DNA of 14,039 nucleotides, taken from contig CALAXC010000020.1 in the NCBI GenBank assembly GCA_937894775.1, forward strand, positions 1 to 14,039, given 5' to 3'. This document shows, piece by piece, positions 1 to 6,191 of the stretch. The notes beneath the pieces were generated by a model, which was given only the letters and a program-made list of their open reading frames with translations, had not been told where the DNA came from and made no database searches. How positions within the stretch are numbered: position 1 is the stretch's first letter; each line of letters begins with the position of its first letter. The position numbers and the translations under genes are program-made. The DNA comes from an uncultured Clostridia bacterium (GTDB taxonomy: Bacteria > Bacillota > Clostridia > Oscillospirales > CAG-272).

Positions 1-2
1 AT

Positions 3-130
3 GTGCGTTTCGATGGTAGTTTTATGCTTGATAATAAAGTATTGAACGGAAATATGATCGTTGAATCTAAGAAGTTGCGTTCGTTTTTAGAAGCTAATTT
101 TAAGGGAATTGTTGTGCCTTCTTATTTTGA
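3..130 (+). pseudogene. Unrecognised gene fragment at window edge
   Basis: Frame 3 is open from the window edge and reads as ordinary protein (RFDGSFMLDNKVLNG, then IVESKKLRSFLEANFKG) for about 43 residues. The frame stays open to position 200, but after about 128 the reading changes character, because frame 2 there encodes a recognisable AEC permease piece. I do not recognise the family. It is probably the cut-off end of a gene lying to the left, joined to foreign sequence at about 128. The GTG at position 3 has no visible ribosome binding site, so it is probably not a start. Confidence 0.3.
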
Positions 131-391
131 GTATCCTTTGGCATTGCCTTTGTGCTGTCCCGGCCTTTTGGTCACAACCGAATTGCCCGCAATTCCCTGA
201 TCTACGCTTTTTCCATTCCCAATTCCGCCTATTTCGGTTATTCGGTCATTGAAGGCGTTTTCGGGCAAAGCATTCTGGCTCCTGCCATGATCTTTTTGAT
301 TCCCTTGAACCTGGCCACCTACTCCATCGGCTATTCCCTTTTTGTCGGTGATAAAAAAATCCCTTGGAAAAGAGAAGTTTATTCTTCTTAA
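131..391 (+). pseudogene. AEC-family permease fragment (internal piece)
   Basis: Frame 2 after the stop at 128-130 encodes 86 residues resembling an internal part of auxin-efflux-carrier-family permeases: GIAFVLSR, then RNSLIYAFSIPNSAYFGYS, EGVFG and a hydrophobic helix ending NLATYSIGYSLF. AEC permeases usually have about 300 residues and ten helices; only two or three are here. No start codon with a ribosome binding site precedes it, and the C-terminal half is absent because the frame ends at TAA 389-391. Codon choice (many TCC, CCC and GCC) is richer in C than in the neighbouring genes, which suggests a different source. The family is inferred from pattern recognition. The piece is very unlikely to make a working transporter. 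Confidence 0.6.
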
Positions 392-417
392 TTTTCTGTA
401 GCCATGAGGAGGAAAAA

Positions 418-759
418 ATGGCAAAGGTTGAACTTAAAGGCGTTACAAAAATCTACGACGGTAATGTACTTGCTGTAGAAAAATCAAATGTAACAATTGA
501 AGAATATAACGGTTCAAAAGCATTGAAGATTGCAGGTAACGGCAACGACGGGTTCTTTTCAATTGAACTTCCCAAAGCTGTTACAACAAAATATGCATTG
601 GTAAAAGTAAAAACAACTCCGCTGACAAATGATGGTCGTGTTGACTTTGTAAATGCACCTGCTTTTAAAGACTCCAACGGAAGAAAATCAATGTATTTTT
701 TTAGCAGAACGTTCGATACCGAACAAATTTTAAATATTGTATGGAGAAAATATGGATAG
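418..759 (+). pseudogene. Chimeric ORF: MsmX/UgpC-type ATPase N-terminus joined to unrelated sequence
   Basis: The ATG at 418 follows a strong AGGAGG site (406-411). The first 22 or so residues, MAKVELKGVTKIYDGNVLAV, match the start of MsmX/UgpC-type ATPases that energise sugar ABC importers. The protein then departs from that family before Walker A: instead of an FxxLVGPSGCGKST stretch it reads IEEYNGSKALKIAGNG, FFSIELPKAV and so on, which looks like a beta-rich extracellular or carbohydrate-binding module. I cannot name that second part. The 113-residue product lacks every ATPase motif. The ORF ends 8 bases inside the tetR-type gene, in another frame. It is best read as a recombination junction or assembly chimera that kept an intact translation start. 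Whether it is expressed is unknown. Confidence 0.5.
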
Positions 760-1303
760 ACGGCAAAAAAAGACGCGCGAAGCAATATTTGATGCGTTTA
801 TTGAACTTCTTTCAAAAAAACATTATAATCAGATAACGGTAAGTGAGATAATTGAAAAAGCCGATATTGGCAGGGCAACCTTTTATGCGCATTTTGAAAC
901 AAAGGATTTTTTATTAAAGGAGCTTTGTGAGGATCTGTTTTGTCATATCTTTGATGCAAGTGGATCGGGCGGTGAAAAGCACAGACATATTTTTGACTGT
1001 GTTCCGCCATCCTCTGTCGTACTGCATCTGTTTTTGCATTTGCAAAAAAATGATAATAATATATTGCTTTTGCTCAGCTGTGAAAACAATGAGTTGTTTT
1101 TACGGTATTTTAAAGAAAATTTAAAAAAATTGATAGAGACGCAGCCTCAGCTTTTTGTAAGCAAAAACGAAAAAGATATTCCGCATGATTATTGGGTGAA
1201 TCATATTTCTTCAACCCTTGTGGAAACTTTGAAATGGTGGCTCGATAACGGAATGAAAGAAAGTCCCGAAACACTGGCGAATTATTTTTCAAAGGTAATA
1301 TAG
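752..1303 (+). CDS. TetR/AcrR-family transcriptional regulator
   Basis: This 183-residue protein has an N-terminal TetR-type DNA-binding domain: RRQKKTREAIFDAFIELL at about 3-20, then the helix-turn-helix ITVSEIIEKADIGRATFYAHF at about 28-48. An all-helical ligand-binding and dimerisation region follows, ending in a typical TLVETLKWWLDNG helix. The start at 752 is chosen because GGAGAA (742-747) precedes it and the conserved domain begins right after; the in-frame ATG at 737 has no such site. The gene lies 100 bases upstream of the transporter/SDR operon in the same direction, so it may repress that operon, a common arrangement for this family. No promoter of its own was clear. The ligand is unknown. 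Confidence 0.9.
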   Translation: MDRRQKKTREAIFDAFIELLSKKHYNQITVSEIIEKADIGRATFYAHFETKDFLLKELCEDLFCHIFDASGSGGEKHRHIFDCVPPSSVVLHLFLHLQKNDNNILLLLSCENNELFLRYFKENLKKLIETQPQLFVSKNEKDIPHDYWVNHISSTLVETLKWWLDNGMKESPETLANYFSKVI

Positions 1304-1335
1304 TTTATTAAAATACAGTATAGAGATAGATAAAA

Positions 1336-1388
1336 CGATTGAAATCTTAATAAAAATATGATATAATTATAAAAGATAAAATCAATCG
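1336..1388. promoter_or_regulatory. Candidate regulator operator: inverted repeat around the promoter
   Basis: A 7-base inverted repeat, CGATTGA (1336-1342) and TCAATCG (1382-1388), brackets the promoter; the left arm overlaps the -35 box. GATAAAA also occurs next to both arms. TetR proteins often bind palindromes overlapping the promoters they control, so this is a plausible site for the upstream regulator. The arms are 39 bases apart, longer than a normal single TetR operator, so two half-site-like elements or coincidence are both possible. Confidence 0.3.
1339..1367 (+). promoter_or_regulatory. Sigma-A-type promoter of the transporter/SDR operon
   Basis: A -35 box TTGAAA (1339-1344) and a perfect -10 box TATAAT (1362-1367) are separated by 17 bases. 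Transcription would start near 1374, about 30 bases before the transporter start codon. The operon can therefore be expressed separately from the tetR-type gene. Confidence 0.75.
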
Positions 1389-1403
1389 CAGAAAGAGATC
1401 ATA

Positions 1404-2129
1404 ATGAAACTTTATAAAGAAACAAAAATATTGTTAAGGTCAATACCCGTCACTGTGGTAACTTTGTTTGCGGTGAGCGTAGTGTGTATGAATCTGCTTG
1501 CCAATAAAACATTATTGCAGCTCGATTGGATAGCGCTTGACGGAGGAATATTGATATCCTGGCTTTCTTTTATGTGTATGGATATTATTACAAAGCATTT
1601 TGGACCTAAGGCGTCAACTATTATCTCAATTCACGCAGCGGCAATAAATCTGCTTACCTGCCTTATCTTCTTTGTGGCAAGCATTATTCCGTCCAATGCC
1701 AACGATTATACGGCGTTTGACGGTATATTTGGCGGTACGTGGTTTGTTCTTCTCGGAAGCACGGTAGCGTTTTTGGCGTCGGCTGTAATAAATAATATAT
1801 TGAATTATACTATCGGAAAATGCTTCCGTAAAAATCCCGACGGAAAACTTGCTTATGCTATGCGAACCTATGTATCCACGTTTATAGGTCAGTTTTTTGA
1901 TAATTTTATTTTTTCGGTTATCGTATTCGTCTTTTTTGCACCTATATTCTGGAACGGATTTTGCTGGACGGTCCTGCAGTGTATGACTTGCGCCTTGACA
2001 GGTGCGGTTGCTGAACTTATTATGGAAATAGTATTTTCACCTATCGGTTACCGTATTACGAAAAAATGGAAGGCGGAGAATGTCGGTAAGGAGTATTTTG
2101 ATTACATAGAAGGGAAAGAGAAAAAATGA
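1404..2129 (+). CDS. VUT-family (YhhQ-like, DUF165) membrane transporter
   Basis: This 241-residue hydrophobic protein has about six membrane segments (roughly 15-35, 45-62, 72-95, 112-135, 158-180 and 190-213). Family signs are NLLANKTLLQLDWIALDGG near the first loop, the DIITKHFG stretch (E. coli YhhQ has a comparable D-x-x-x-E-x-x-G), and RTYVSTFIGQFFDNFIF at 154-170 with conserved Arg, Ser, Gln and Asp. In E. coli the family member YhhQ imports queuosine precursors; others are only called vitamin-uptake-type transporters, so the substrate here is not settled. The ribosome binding site is weak (AGAAAGAG). The gene shares ATGA with the downstream SDR gene, implying translational coupling and a shared pathway. 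Confidence 0.85.
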   Translation: MKLYKETKILLRSIPVTVVTLFAVSVVCMNLLANKTLLQLDWIALDGGILISWLSFMCMDIITKHFGPKASTIISIHAAAINLLTCLIFFVASIIPSNANDYTAFDGIFGGTWFVLLGSTVAFLASAVINNILNYTIGKCFRKNPDGKLAYAMRTYVSTFIGQFFDNFIFSVIVFVFFAPIFWNGFCWTVLQCMTCALTGAVAELIMEIVFSPIGYRITKKWKAENVGKEYFDYIEGKEKK

Positions 2130-2779
2130 GGATTTTGATTACAGGTACTTCACAAGGCATAGGAAAGGCGATCGCAGAACGTTTTTTATCTGTGGGGCAT
2201 ACGGTTTTTGGAATCGACCGTCAAAGCTCAAGCATTGAAAATAAAAATTATACTCATTATAAATGTGATGTTCGTGATAAAGAAGCGCTTCCCGATATTG
2301 ATGAAGTCGAGATATTAATAAATAATGCGGGTACGCAAAACGAGGAAGATATAGATATTAATTTAAAAGCGCTTATTTATATTACCGAAAAATATGCGTT
2401 ACAGCCGAATATCAAGTCGGTATTGAATATTGGTTCTGCGAGCGGTCATACGGGCGCGGAATTTCCCGAATATTGTGCAAGCAAGGGAGGAGTTCTTGCG
2501 TATACCAAAAACGTTGCGATGAGGATAGCACCTTATGGCGCAACCTGTAACAGTCTTGATCCGGGCGGAGTGCTTACTCCGCTTAATGAGTGTGTTATAA
2601 ATGATCCTGAGCTGTGGCAAAAAATTATGAATGAAACGCCTTTAAAAAAATGGGCAACAGTTGAAGAAATAGCCGAATGGTCATACTTTCTTACCGTTAC
2701 AAACACATTTTGCACGGGACAGAATATTCTTGTTGACGGCGGGGAATCTATAAATTATAATTTTATTTGGAAAAAATAA
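2126..2779 (+). CDS. Short-chain dehydrogenase/reductase (SDR) oxidoreductase
   Basis: This is a 217-residue Rossmann-fold oxidoreductase, slightly short for a classical SDR. Visible motifs are the cofactor loop TGTSQGIG (6-13), Asp31 at the end of strand beta-2 (GIDR, which usually favours NAD(H) over NADP(H)), NNAG (66-69), Asn79, the catalytic Ser in IGSASG (102-107), Tyr116-x-x-x-Lys120 (YCASK), PGG (146-148) and the C-terminal ILVDGG (201-206). All catalytic residues are present, so it should be active on an alcohol/carbonyl pair; the substrate cannot be read from sequence. The start overlaps the transporter stop by 4 bases, so the protein probably acts on, or downstream of, what the transporter imports. 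The stop codon abuts the repeat element that starts at 2781. Confidence 0.93.
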   Translation: MRILITGTSQGIGKAIAERFLSVGHTVFGIDRQSSSIENKNYTHYKCDVRDKEALPDIDEVEILINNAGTQNEEDIDINLKALIYITEKYALQPNIKSVLNIGSASGHTGAEFPEYCASKGGVLAYTKNVAMRIAPYGATCNSLDPGGVLTPLNECVINDPELWQKIMNETPLKKWATVEEIAEWSYFLTVTNTFCTGQNILVDGGESINYNFIWKK

Positions 2780-2780
2780 A

Positions 2781-3002
2781 TGACTGAGTCATTCAGATGC
2801 AGAAGTCGTGATTTGGTTCTCGTCGGCGTACAAAGGTACGCCAGAGGGCCAAAGCGCGGCTAAAAAACACACATAAAAATGGAATTTGAGAGATTTTTCT
2901 CGAAAATTCCTACAAAAAACAGCTTAAACCATGCTTGTTTTCACGGTTTAAGCTGATTTTTATTTCGTGTGTTTTTGTTCTGCGCTAAATGACGCAGTCC
3001 CA
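2781..3002. repeat. MITE-like structured element with imperfect terminal inverted repeats
   Basis: The left end (2781-2804) begins TGACTGAGTCATTCAGATGC. The right end (2978-3002) is its imperfect reverse complement, starting TTCTGCGCTAAATGACGCAG, with a one-base gap and a few mismatches. A 19-base exact copy of the left-end repeat, reversed, occurs at 13169-13187. Inside lie a hairpin GGCGTAC/GTACGCC (2825-2842), a hairpin at 2881-2910 with tandem G-A/A-G mismatches, a perfect 11-bp hairpin at 2920-2955, and an outer AT-rich stem. No ORF lies within. This fits a small non-autonomous repeat, although a target duplication is not clear. Confidence 0.55.
2862..2976. terminator. Bidirectional transcription terminator inside the repeat element
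   Basis: The hairpin CAGCTTAAACC (2920-2930) / GGTTTAAGCTG (2945-2955) is extended after one A-A mismatch by an A-run on the left and a T-run on the right. An outer stem pairs A-rich 2862-2880 with T-rich 2956-2976. It sits between the end of the SDR gene (+) and the end of the LysR gene (-) and would serve both. Confidence 0.65.
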
Positions 3003-3008
3003 CTTTTA

Positions 3009-3899
3009 TTAATTAGAAAAATCGTATTCCTTTATATATTCAATAACGTTTTTCAGACTTTTAGACATCCATTTGTTTTTGTGATATATAAGTTGTTTCC
3101 AAATATCAATATTTACATCAGTTATGTCAAGGTAACATAGATCACCTGAATCAATAAATTCTTGTGTAACAAAATCCGGCAGATAGGATATCATATCGCT
3201 TTTTGTGAGAATATACGTAATGATATCTGTTCTTCCGATCTCGAGAACGGGGGTGATATTCAAGGATTTTTTTGCAAGCTCTTTATCGAATACACGACGG
3301 TAGCCTTGCCCATATTCGGTAAGAATGAATGGTTCATTGGCAATATCTGCTATTTTAAGATTTTTTTTGTTGGCAAATTTTGAATTTGAATTTGTAACAA
3401 AATGCATAGGCAGAATTTCTTCTTTAGCGATTATATAATCTTTTCTGTAAGAGTGGCTGTCAAGTGTTATAATGGCGTCTGCTTCATTGTGGTCGAGCAT
3501 ATCAAACATTACGGAAGTATCAGCAGTCGTGAATTTTACGGAAATATTAGGATATTTGTTGTGAAAATCTATATAGTTTGAATATATCATTTCTTCACAG
3601 ACAGAATCGGGCGTTACGATGTGAATGTGTCCTTTACAGTTTTCGTCGGTTGTCAGATTTTCCTTGAATTCATCGGTTAGTTCACGAACTTTGTGTGCGT
3701 ATGATACAAGCTCATGCCCGCGCTCGGTAAGAGTAATGGTGTGATTTATGCGTTCAAAGAGAAGACAGTCCAACTCTTCTTCAAGCTGCTTTATTTGAAA
3801 AGAAACGGTAGATTGAGAATATCCGAGCTGATCCGCAGCTTTTGTAAAGCTTCCAAGCTCTGCGACGTGAATAAATGTTATTAAATTTCTTAATTCCAT
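3009..3899 (-). CDS. LysR-family transcriptional regulator
   Basis: This 296-residue protein has the N-terminal winged helix-turn-helix of LysR regulators (LRNLITFIHVAELGSFTKAA, then LGYSQSTVSFQIKQLEEEL at 25-43, followed by LLFER and LTERG), and a periplasmic-binding-protein-like effector domain from about 90 to the end. I chose the start at 3899 rather than 3914 because GGAGG lies five bases upstream of it and the conserved domain begins at MELRN. It is divergent from the T-box/DAHP synthase unit and convergent with the SDR gene. LysR proteins often control a divergent neighbour, but the T-box already explains control of DAHP synthase, so the target and effector remain open. Confidence 0.93.
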   Translation of the reverse strand: MELRNLITFIHVAELGSFTKAADQLGYSQSTVSFQIKQLEEELDCLLFERINHTITLTERGHELVSYAHKVRELTDEFKENLTTDENCKGHIHIVTPDSVCEEMIYSNYIDFHNKYPNISVKFTTADTSVMFDMLDHNEADAIITLDSHSYRKDYIIAKEEILPMHFVTNSNSKFANKKNLKIADIANEPFILTEYGQGYRRVFDKELAKKSLNITPVLEIGRTDIITYILTKSDMISYLPDFVTQEFIDSGDLCYLDITDVNIDIWKQLIYHKNKWMSKSLKNVIEYIKEYDFSN

Positions 3900-3968
3900 A
3901 ATAACCTCCATCATCGAAAAAAACGATAGTAAATATTAAAATTGTTTGTTTGACTAATGCTTGAGATT

Positions 3969-3997
3969 ATTATATAATAAGTCTGATAAAAATGCAA
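3969..3997 (-). promoter_or_regulatory. Promoter of the LysR gene
   Basis: On the minus strand TTGCAT (3992-3997) and TATAAT (3969-3974) are separated by 17 bases. The resulting 5' leader of about 60 bases ends at the GGAGG site before 3899. The stretch from 3998 to 4145, between the two divergent promoters, is very AT-rich and shows nothing else I can support. Confidence 0.65.
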
Positions 3998-4145
3998 GAC
4001 GTACAGAAAAAATATTGGAAATTTAAATTTTATAGCTTATATTTTATCAGAGTGACATAAAAAACAGATTTAATCATTTATCAAATGTTTCAGATAAGAA
4101 CAGCAAAAAAAGATTTTGCGTGAAATATTTTTTTTATAAAATCTA

Positions 4146-4174
4146 TTGACTTTATCACTTTAACGTGCTATAAT
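4146..4174 (+). promoter_or_regulatory. Promoter of the T-box/DAHP synthase operon
   Basis: TTGACT (4146-4151) and a perfect TATAAT (4169-4174) are separated by 17 bases. Transcription would start near 4181, just before stem I of the T-box leader. Confidence 0.85.
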
Positions 4175-4180
4175 TCAAAT

Positions 4181-4463
4181 GTTAAATGCGAGGAGCAGAA
4201 ACCAGTAGATTGGAACGATCCTGGAGAGAGTTGCCGGTTGGTGCGAGGCAAAGGTGATGTCCTTTCGAATTCATTCTGTTAGCAGTGCGCTGAATCAGAT
4301 AGATCTGTAGTAGGATGCAACGGGAGTTCCCGTTATAGAACTAAGGTATATTTGTACCTGATAAGGCCGCTACCGAGAGATAGCGGTAAACTGAGGTGGT
4401 ACCGCGGGATAATATTTCTCGTCCTCTGTATTCTTTTTCGGAATACAGAGGACGTTTTGTTTT
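4181..4463 (+). promoter_or_regulatory. T-box leader, predicted to sense uncharged tRNA-Phe
   Basis: This is a complete T-box attenuator. Stem I is closed by CAGAA (4196-4200) / TTCTG (4274-4278). Its specifier loop has AGTA (4204-4207) on the 5' side and GAA-TTC-A (4267-4273) on the 3' side, so the specifier codon reads TTC (Phe). AGAGA and GGTTGGTGCGAGG motifs lie in the stem I arm. Intermediate hairpins include 4319-4334, 4344-4359 and CCGCTA/TAGCGG (4367-4386). The T-box itself is at 4389-4408, and its TGGT pairs with a tRNA ending ACCA, as in tRNA-Phe with discriminator A. A perfect 14-bp terminator hairpin (4420-4454) with a T-tail follows. Uncharged tRNA-Phe should favour antitermination and expression of the downstream genes. 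Type is near certain; specificity follows from my alignment of the loop. Confidence 0.93.
4420..4463 (+). terminator. T-box regulated intrinsic terminator
   Basis: CGTCCTCTGTATTC (4420-4433) pairs perfectly with GAATACAGAGGACG (4441-4454) around a 7-base loop, followed by TTTTGTTTT. It competes with the antiterminator formed by the T-box sequence 4389-4408. Confidence 0.9.
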
Positions 4464-4531
4464 GTTATTCCGTTCCGAAAAAATAAAAGACGTAAAAAAT
4501 AAATACAGATATAATTTGGAGGTAAATAAAA

Positions 4532-5560
4532 ATGCAGATGAATTTCCATAGAAAGCTTCCTATTCCTCAGGAAGTAAAAAAAGAGTATCCTTTAACAGAA
4601 CGTATGGAGCAGATAAAGGCAGAACGTGATGAGAGCATACGTGCCGTGTTTGATGGCAGATCGGATAAATTTATACTTGTCATAGGACCGTGCTCGGCAG
4701 ATCACAGTGAGCCTGTACTTGAATATATTTCAAGACTTCGTAAGATCGAAGAGCAGGTAGGAGATAAAATTATAATCATTCCCCGTATATATACAAATAA
4801 ACCGAGAACAACAGGTCAGGGTTATAAAGGAATGCTTCATCAGCCGGATCCCGATTCGAAGCCCGATATGTATAAGGGAATCGTTGCGATTCGTGAGCTT
4901 CATTTGGCGGCATTACGTGATTACGGTTATTCCTGTGCAGATGAAATGCTTTATCCCGAAAATTACCGTTACCTCTCCGACTTACTTTCTTATGTCGCCG
5001 TAGGTGCGCGTTCGGTTGAAAATCAGCAGCACAGACTTACCGCAAGCGGAATAGGCGCTCCCGTAGGTATGAAGAATCCTACGGGCGGAGATCTTAGCGT
5101 TATGATGAATTCTATCGTAGCTGCACAGTCGAGTCATACTTTCATCTATCGGGGTTGGGAGGTTACAAGCGACGGTAACCCGTATGCTCACGCAATTTTG
5201 CGCGGATATATTGATTATGCGGGTAGAAGCGCTTCTAACTATCATTACGAGGATCTTTTAAGAGTTGAAGAGCTTTACGAAAAATCAAATCTTACAAATC
5301 CCTCTGTTATTGTAGATACCAACCATAATAACTCAGGTAAAAAGTACTTGGAGCAGATACGTATTGCAAAGGATATTGTTCATAGCCGTAATCAAAACGC
5401 AAATATTAAGCGACTTGTTAAAGGACTTATGATCGAGAGCTATCTTGAGGACGGAGCGCAGAGTGTTGGTGAGCACGTATTCGGTAAGTCGATCACAGAT
5501 CCTTGTCTCGGTTGGGAAAAGACAGAAAGATTGATCCTTGATATTGCAGATAAGCTTTAA
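4532..5560 (+). CDS. aroF: 3-deoxy-7-phosphoheptulonate (DAHP) synthase, type I (AroG/F/H-like)
   Basis: The enzyme condenses phosphoenolpyruvate with erythrose 4-phosphate, the committed step of the shikimate pathway. The 342 residues cover the whole AroG-like TIM barrel (E. coli AroG has 350). Visible motifs are IGPCSADH with metal ligand Cys54, KPRTT (90-94), GAR160, MKNPTGGDLSV with Lys181, LRG with Arg224, DTNHNNSGK with His265, MIESYLE with Glu302, and SITDPCLGWE with Asp323; these match the metal and substrate residues of AroG. GGAGG lies nine bases before the ATG at 4532; an alternative ATG lies two codons downstream. The Phe T-box upstream indicates that the cell raises aromatic synthesis when phenylalanine is short. 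The symbol is approximate: feedback specificity (AroF/G/H) cannot be assigned from sequence alone. Confidence 0.95.
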   Translation: MQMNFHRKLPIPQEVKKEYPLTERMEQIKAERDESIRAVFDGRSDKFILVIGPCSADHSEPVLEYISRLRKIEEQVGDKIIIIPRIYTNKPRTTGQGYKGMLHQPDPDSKPDMYKGIVAIRELHLAALRDYGYSCADEMLYPENYRYLSDLLSYVAVGARSVENQQHRLTASGIGAPVGMKNPTGGDLSVMMNSIVAAQSSHTFIYRGWEVTSDGNPYAHAILRGYIDYAGRSASNYHYEDLLRVEELYEKSNLTNPSVIVDTNHNNSGKKYLEQIRIAKDIVHSRNQNANIKRLVKGLMIESYLEDGAQSVGEHVFGKSITDPCLGWEKTERLILDIADKL

Positions 5561-5572
5561 GAGAGGTATAAA

Positions 5573-6037
5573 ATGATAAGAAGAGCCGCTCAAAAAGATA
5601 TTCCCAAAATTGGAGATCTTCTTTCGCAGGTTTGTCTGGTTCACCATAACGGCAGACCTGATATATTTAAAATCGGCAAAAAGTATTCAGATGAAGAATT
5701 AGAGAACCTTTTGAAGGACGAAAGCCGTCCGATACTTGTTTCGGTCGGTGAAAATGATGAAGTTCTGGGATATTGCTTTTGCATTTATCAGCAGCATATC
5801 GACAATTCGGTGCTTACCGATATAAAGACTCTGTATATTGATGATCTGTGTGTCGATGAAGCTCGACGCGGAGAGCATATTGGCAGGGAACTGTATGAAG
5901 CGGCACTTCAGCTTGCAAGGGAAAGCGGTTGCTATAATCTTACGCTTAACGTATGGAGCTGTAATCCGTCGGCACTCAAGTTTTATGAGGCGCAGGGACT
6001 TGTACCGCAAAAGATAGGTATGGAAATTGTCCTTTGA
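5573..6037 (+). CDS. GNAT-family N-acetyltransferase
   Basis: This 154-residue cytosolic protein has the GNAT fold: strand beta-1 MIRRAAQKDIPKIGDLL, the central LYIDDLCVDEARRGEHIG (88-104) containing the acetyl-CoA pyrophosphate-binding loop (R-G-E-H-I-G, where the usual second glycine is His, a common variant), and the C-terminal NPSALKFYEAQGL (131-143). Acetyl-CoA is the expected donor; the acceptor, an amine of a metabolite or protein, is unknown. It starts 12 bases after the DAHP synthase stop with an AGAGAGG site and has no terminator or promoter in between, so the Phe T-box should control both genes. The strong terminator at 6071 ends the unit. Confidence 0.9.
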   Translation: MIRRAAQKDIPKIGDLLSQVCLVHHNGRPDIFKIGKKYSDEELENLLKDESRPILVSVGENDEVLGYCFCIYQQHIDNSVLTDIKTLYIDDLCVDEARRGEHIGRELYEAALQLARESGCYNLTLNVWSCNPSALKFYEAQGLVPQKIGMEIVL

Positions 6038-6070
6038 TCGAATAGGTGATCATATCTGAAATATAAAAAG

Positions 6071-6110
6071 ACCGCATTCCAATGCATTAGCAACGGAGTG
6101 CGGTTTTTTT
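6071..6110 (+). terminator. Intrinsic terminator of the DAHP synthase/GNAT operon
   Basis: ACCGCATTCC (6071-6080) pairs with GGAGTGCGGT (6095-6104; one G-T pair), followed by a run of T. An A-run before the hairpin could give some termination on the other strand. Confidence 0.85.
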
Positions 6111-6156
6111 GAAAAAATATAAGAAGAAAAAAGTTATATTTCTTTTTTAAAACGTA

Positions 6157-6185
6157 TAGACTTACTTGATATTTTGTGATATAAT
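6157..6185 (+). promoter_or_regulatory. Promoter for the structured RNA / ABC operon
   Basis: A perfect -10 TATAAT (6180-6185) lies 17 bases after TAGACT (6157-6162, a 4/6 match to TTGACA). The predicted start near 6192 coincides with the first base of the long RNA stem, which supports the call. Confidence 0.65.
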
Positions 6186-6191
6186 AATAAT

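Noticed and set aside
364..417. Upstream ATG extension of the MsmX-like hybrid ORF
   Set aside because: AGGAGG sits directly before the ATG at 418 and the family-like sequence begins there; the extra 18 residues overlap the AEC fragment.
2781..3002. Insertion sequence
   Set aside because: It has terminal inverted repeats but is only about 220 bases with no transposase ORF; at most it is a non-autonomous element.
3900..3914. Earlier ATG for the LysR gene
   Set aside because: It would place the good GGAGG site inside the coding region; the start at 3899 fits both the site and the family N-terminus.
4146..4531. LysR-regulated divergent promoter as the main control of DAHP synthase
   Set aside because: The complete T-box with terminator explains control; no clear LysR palindrome was seen between the promoters.
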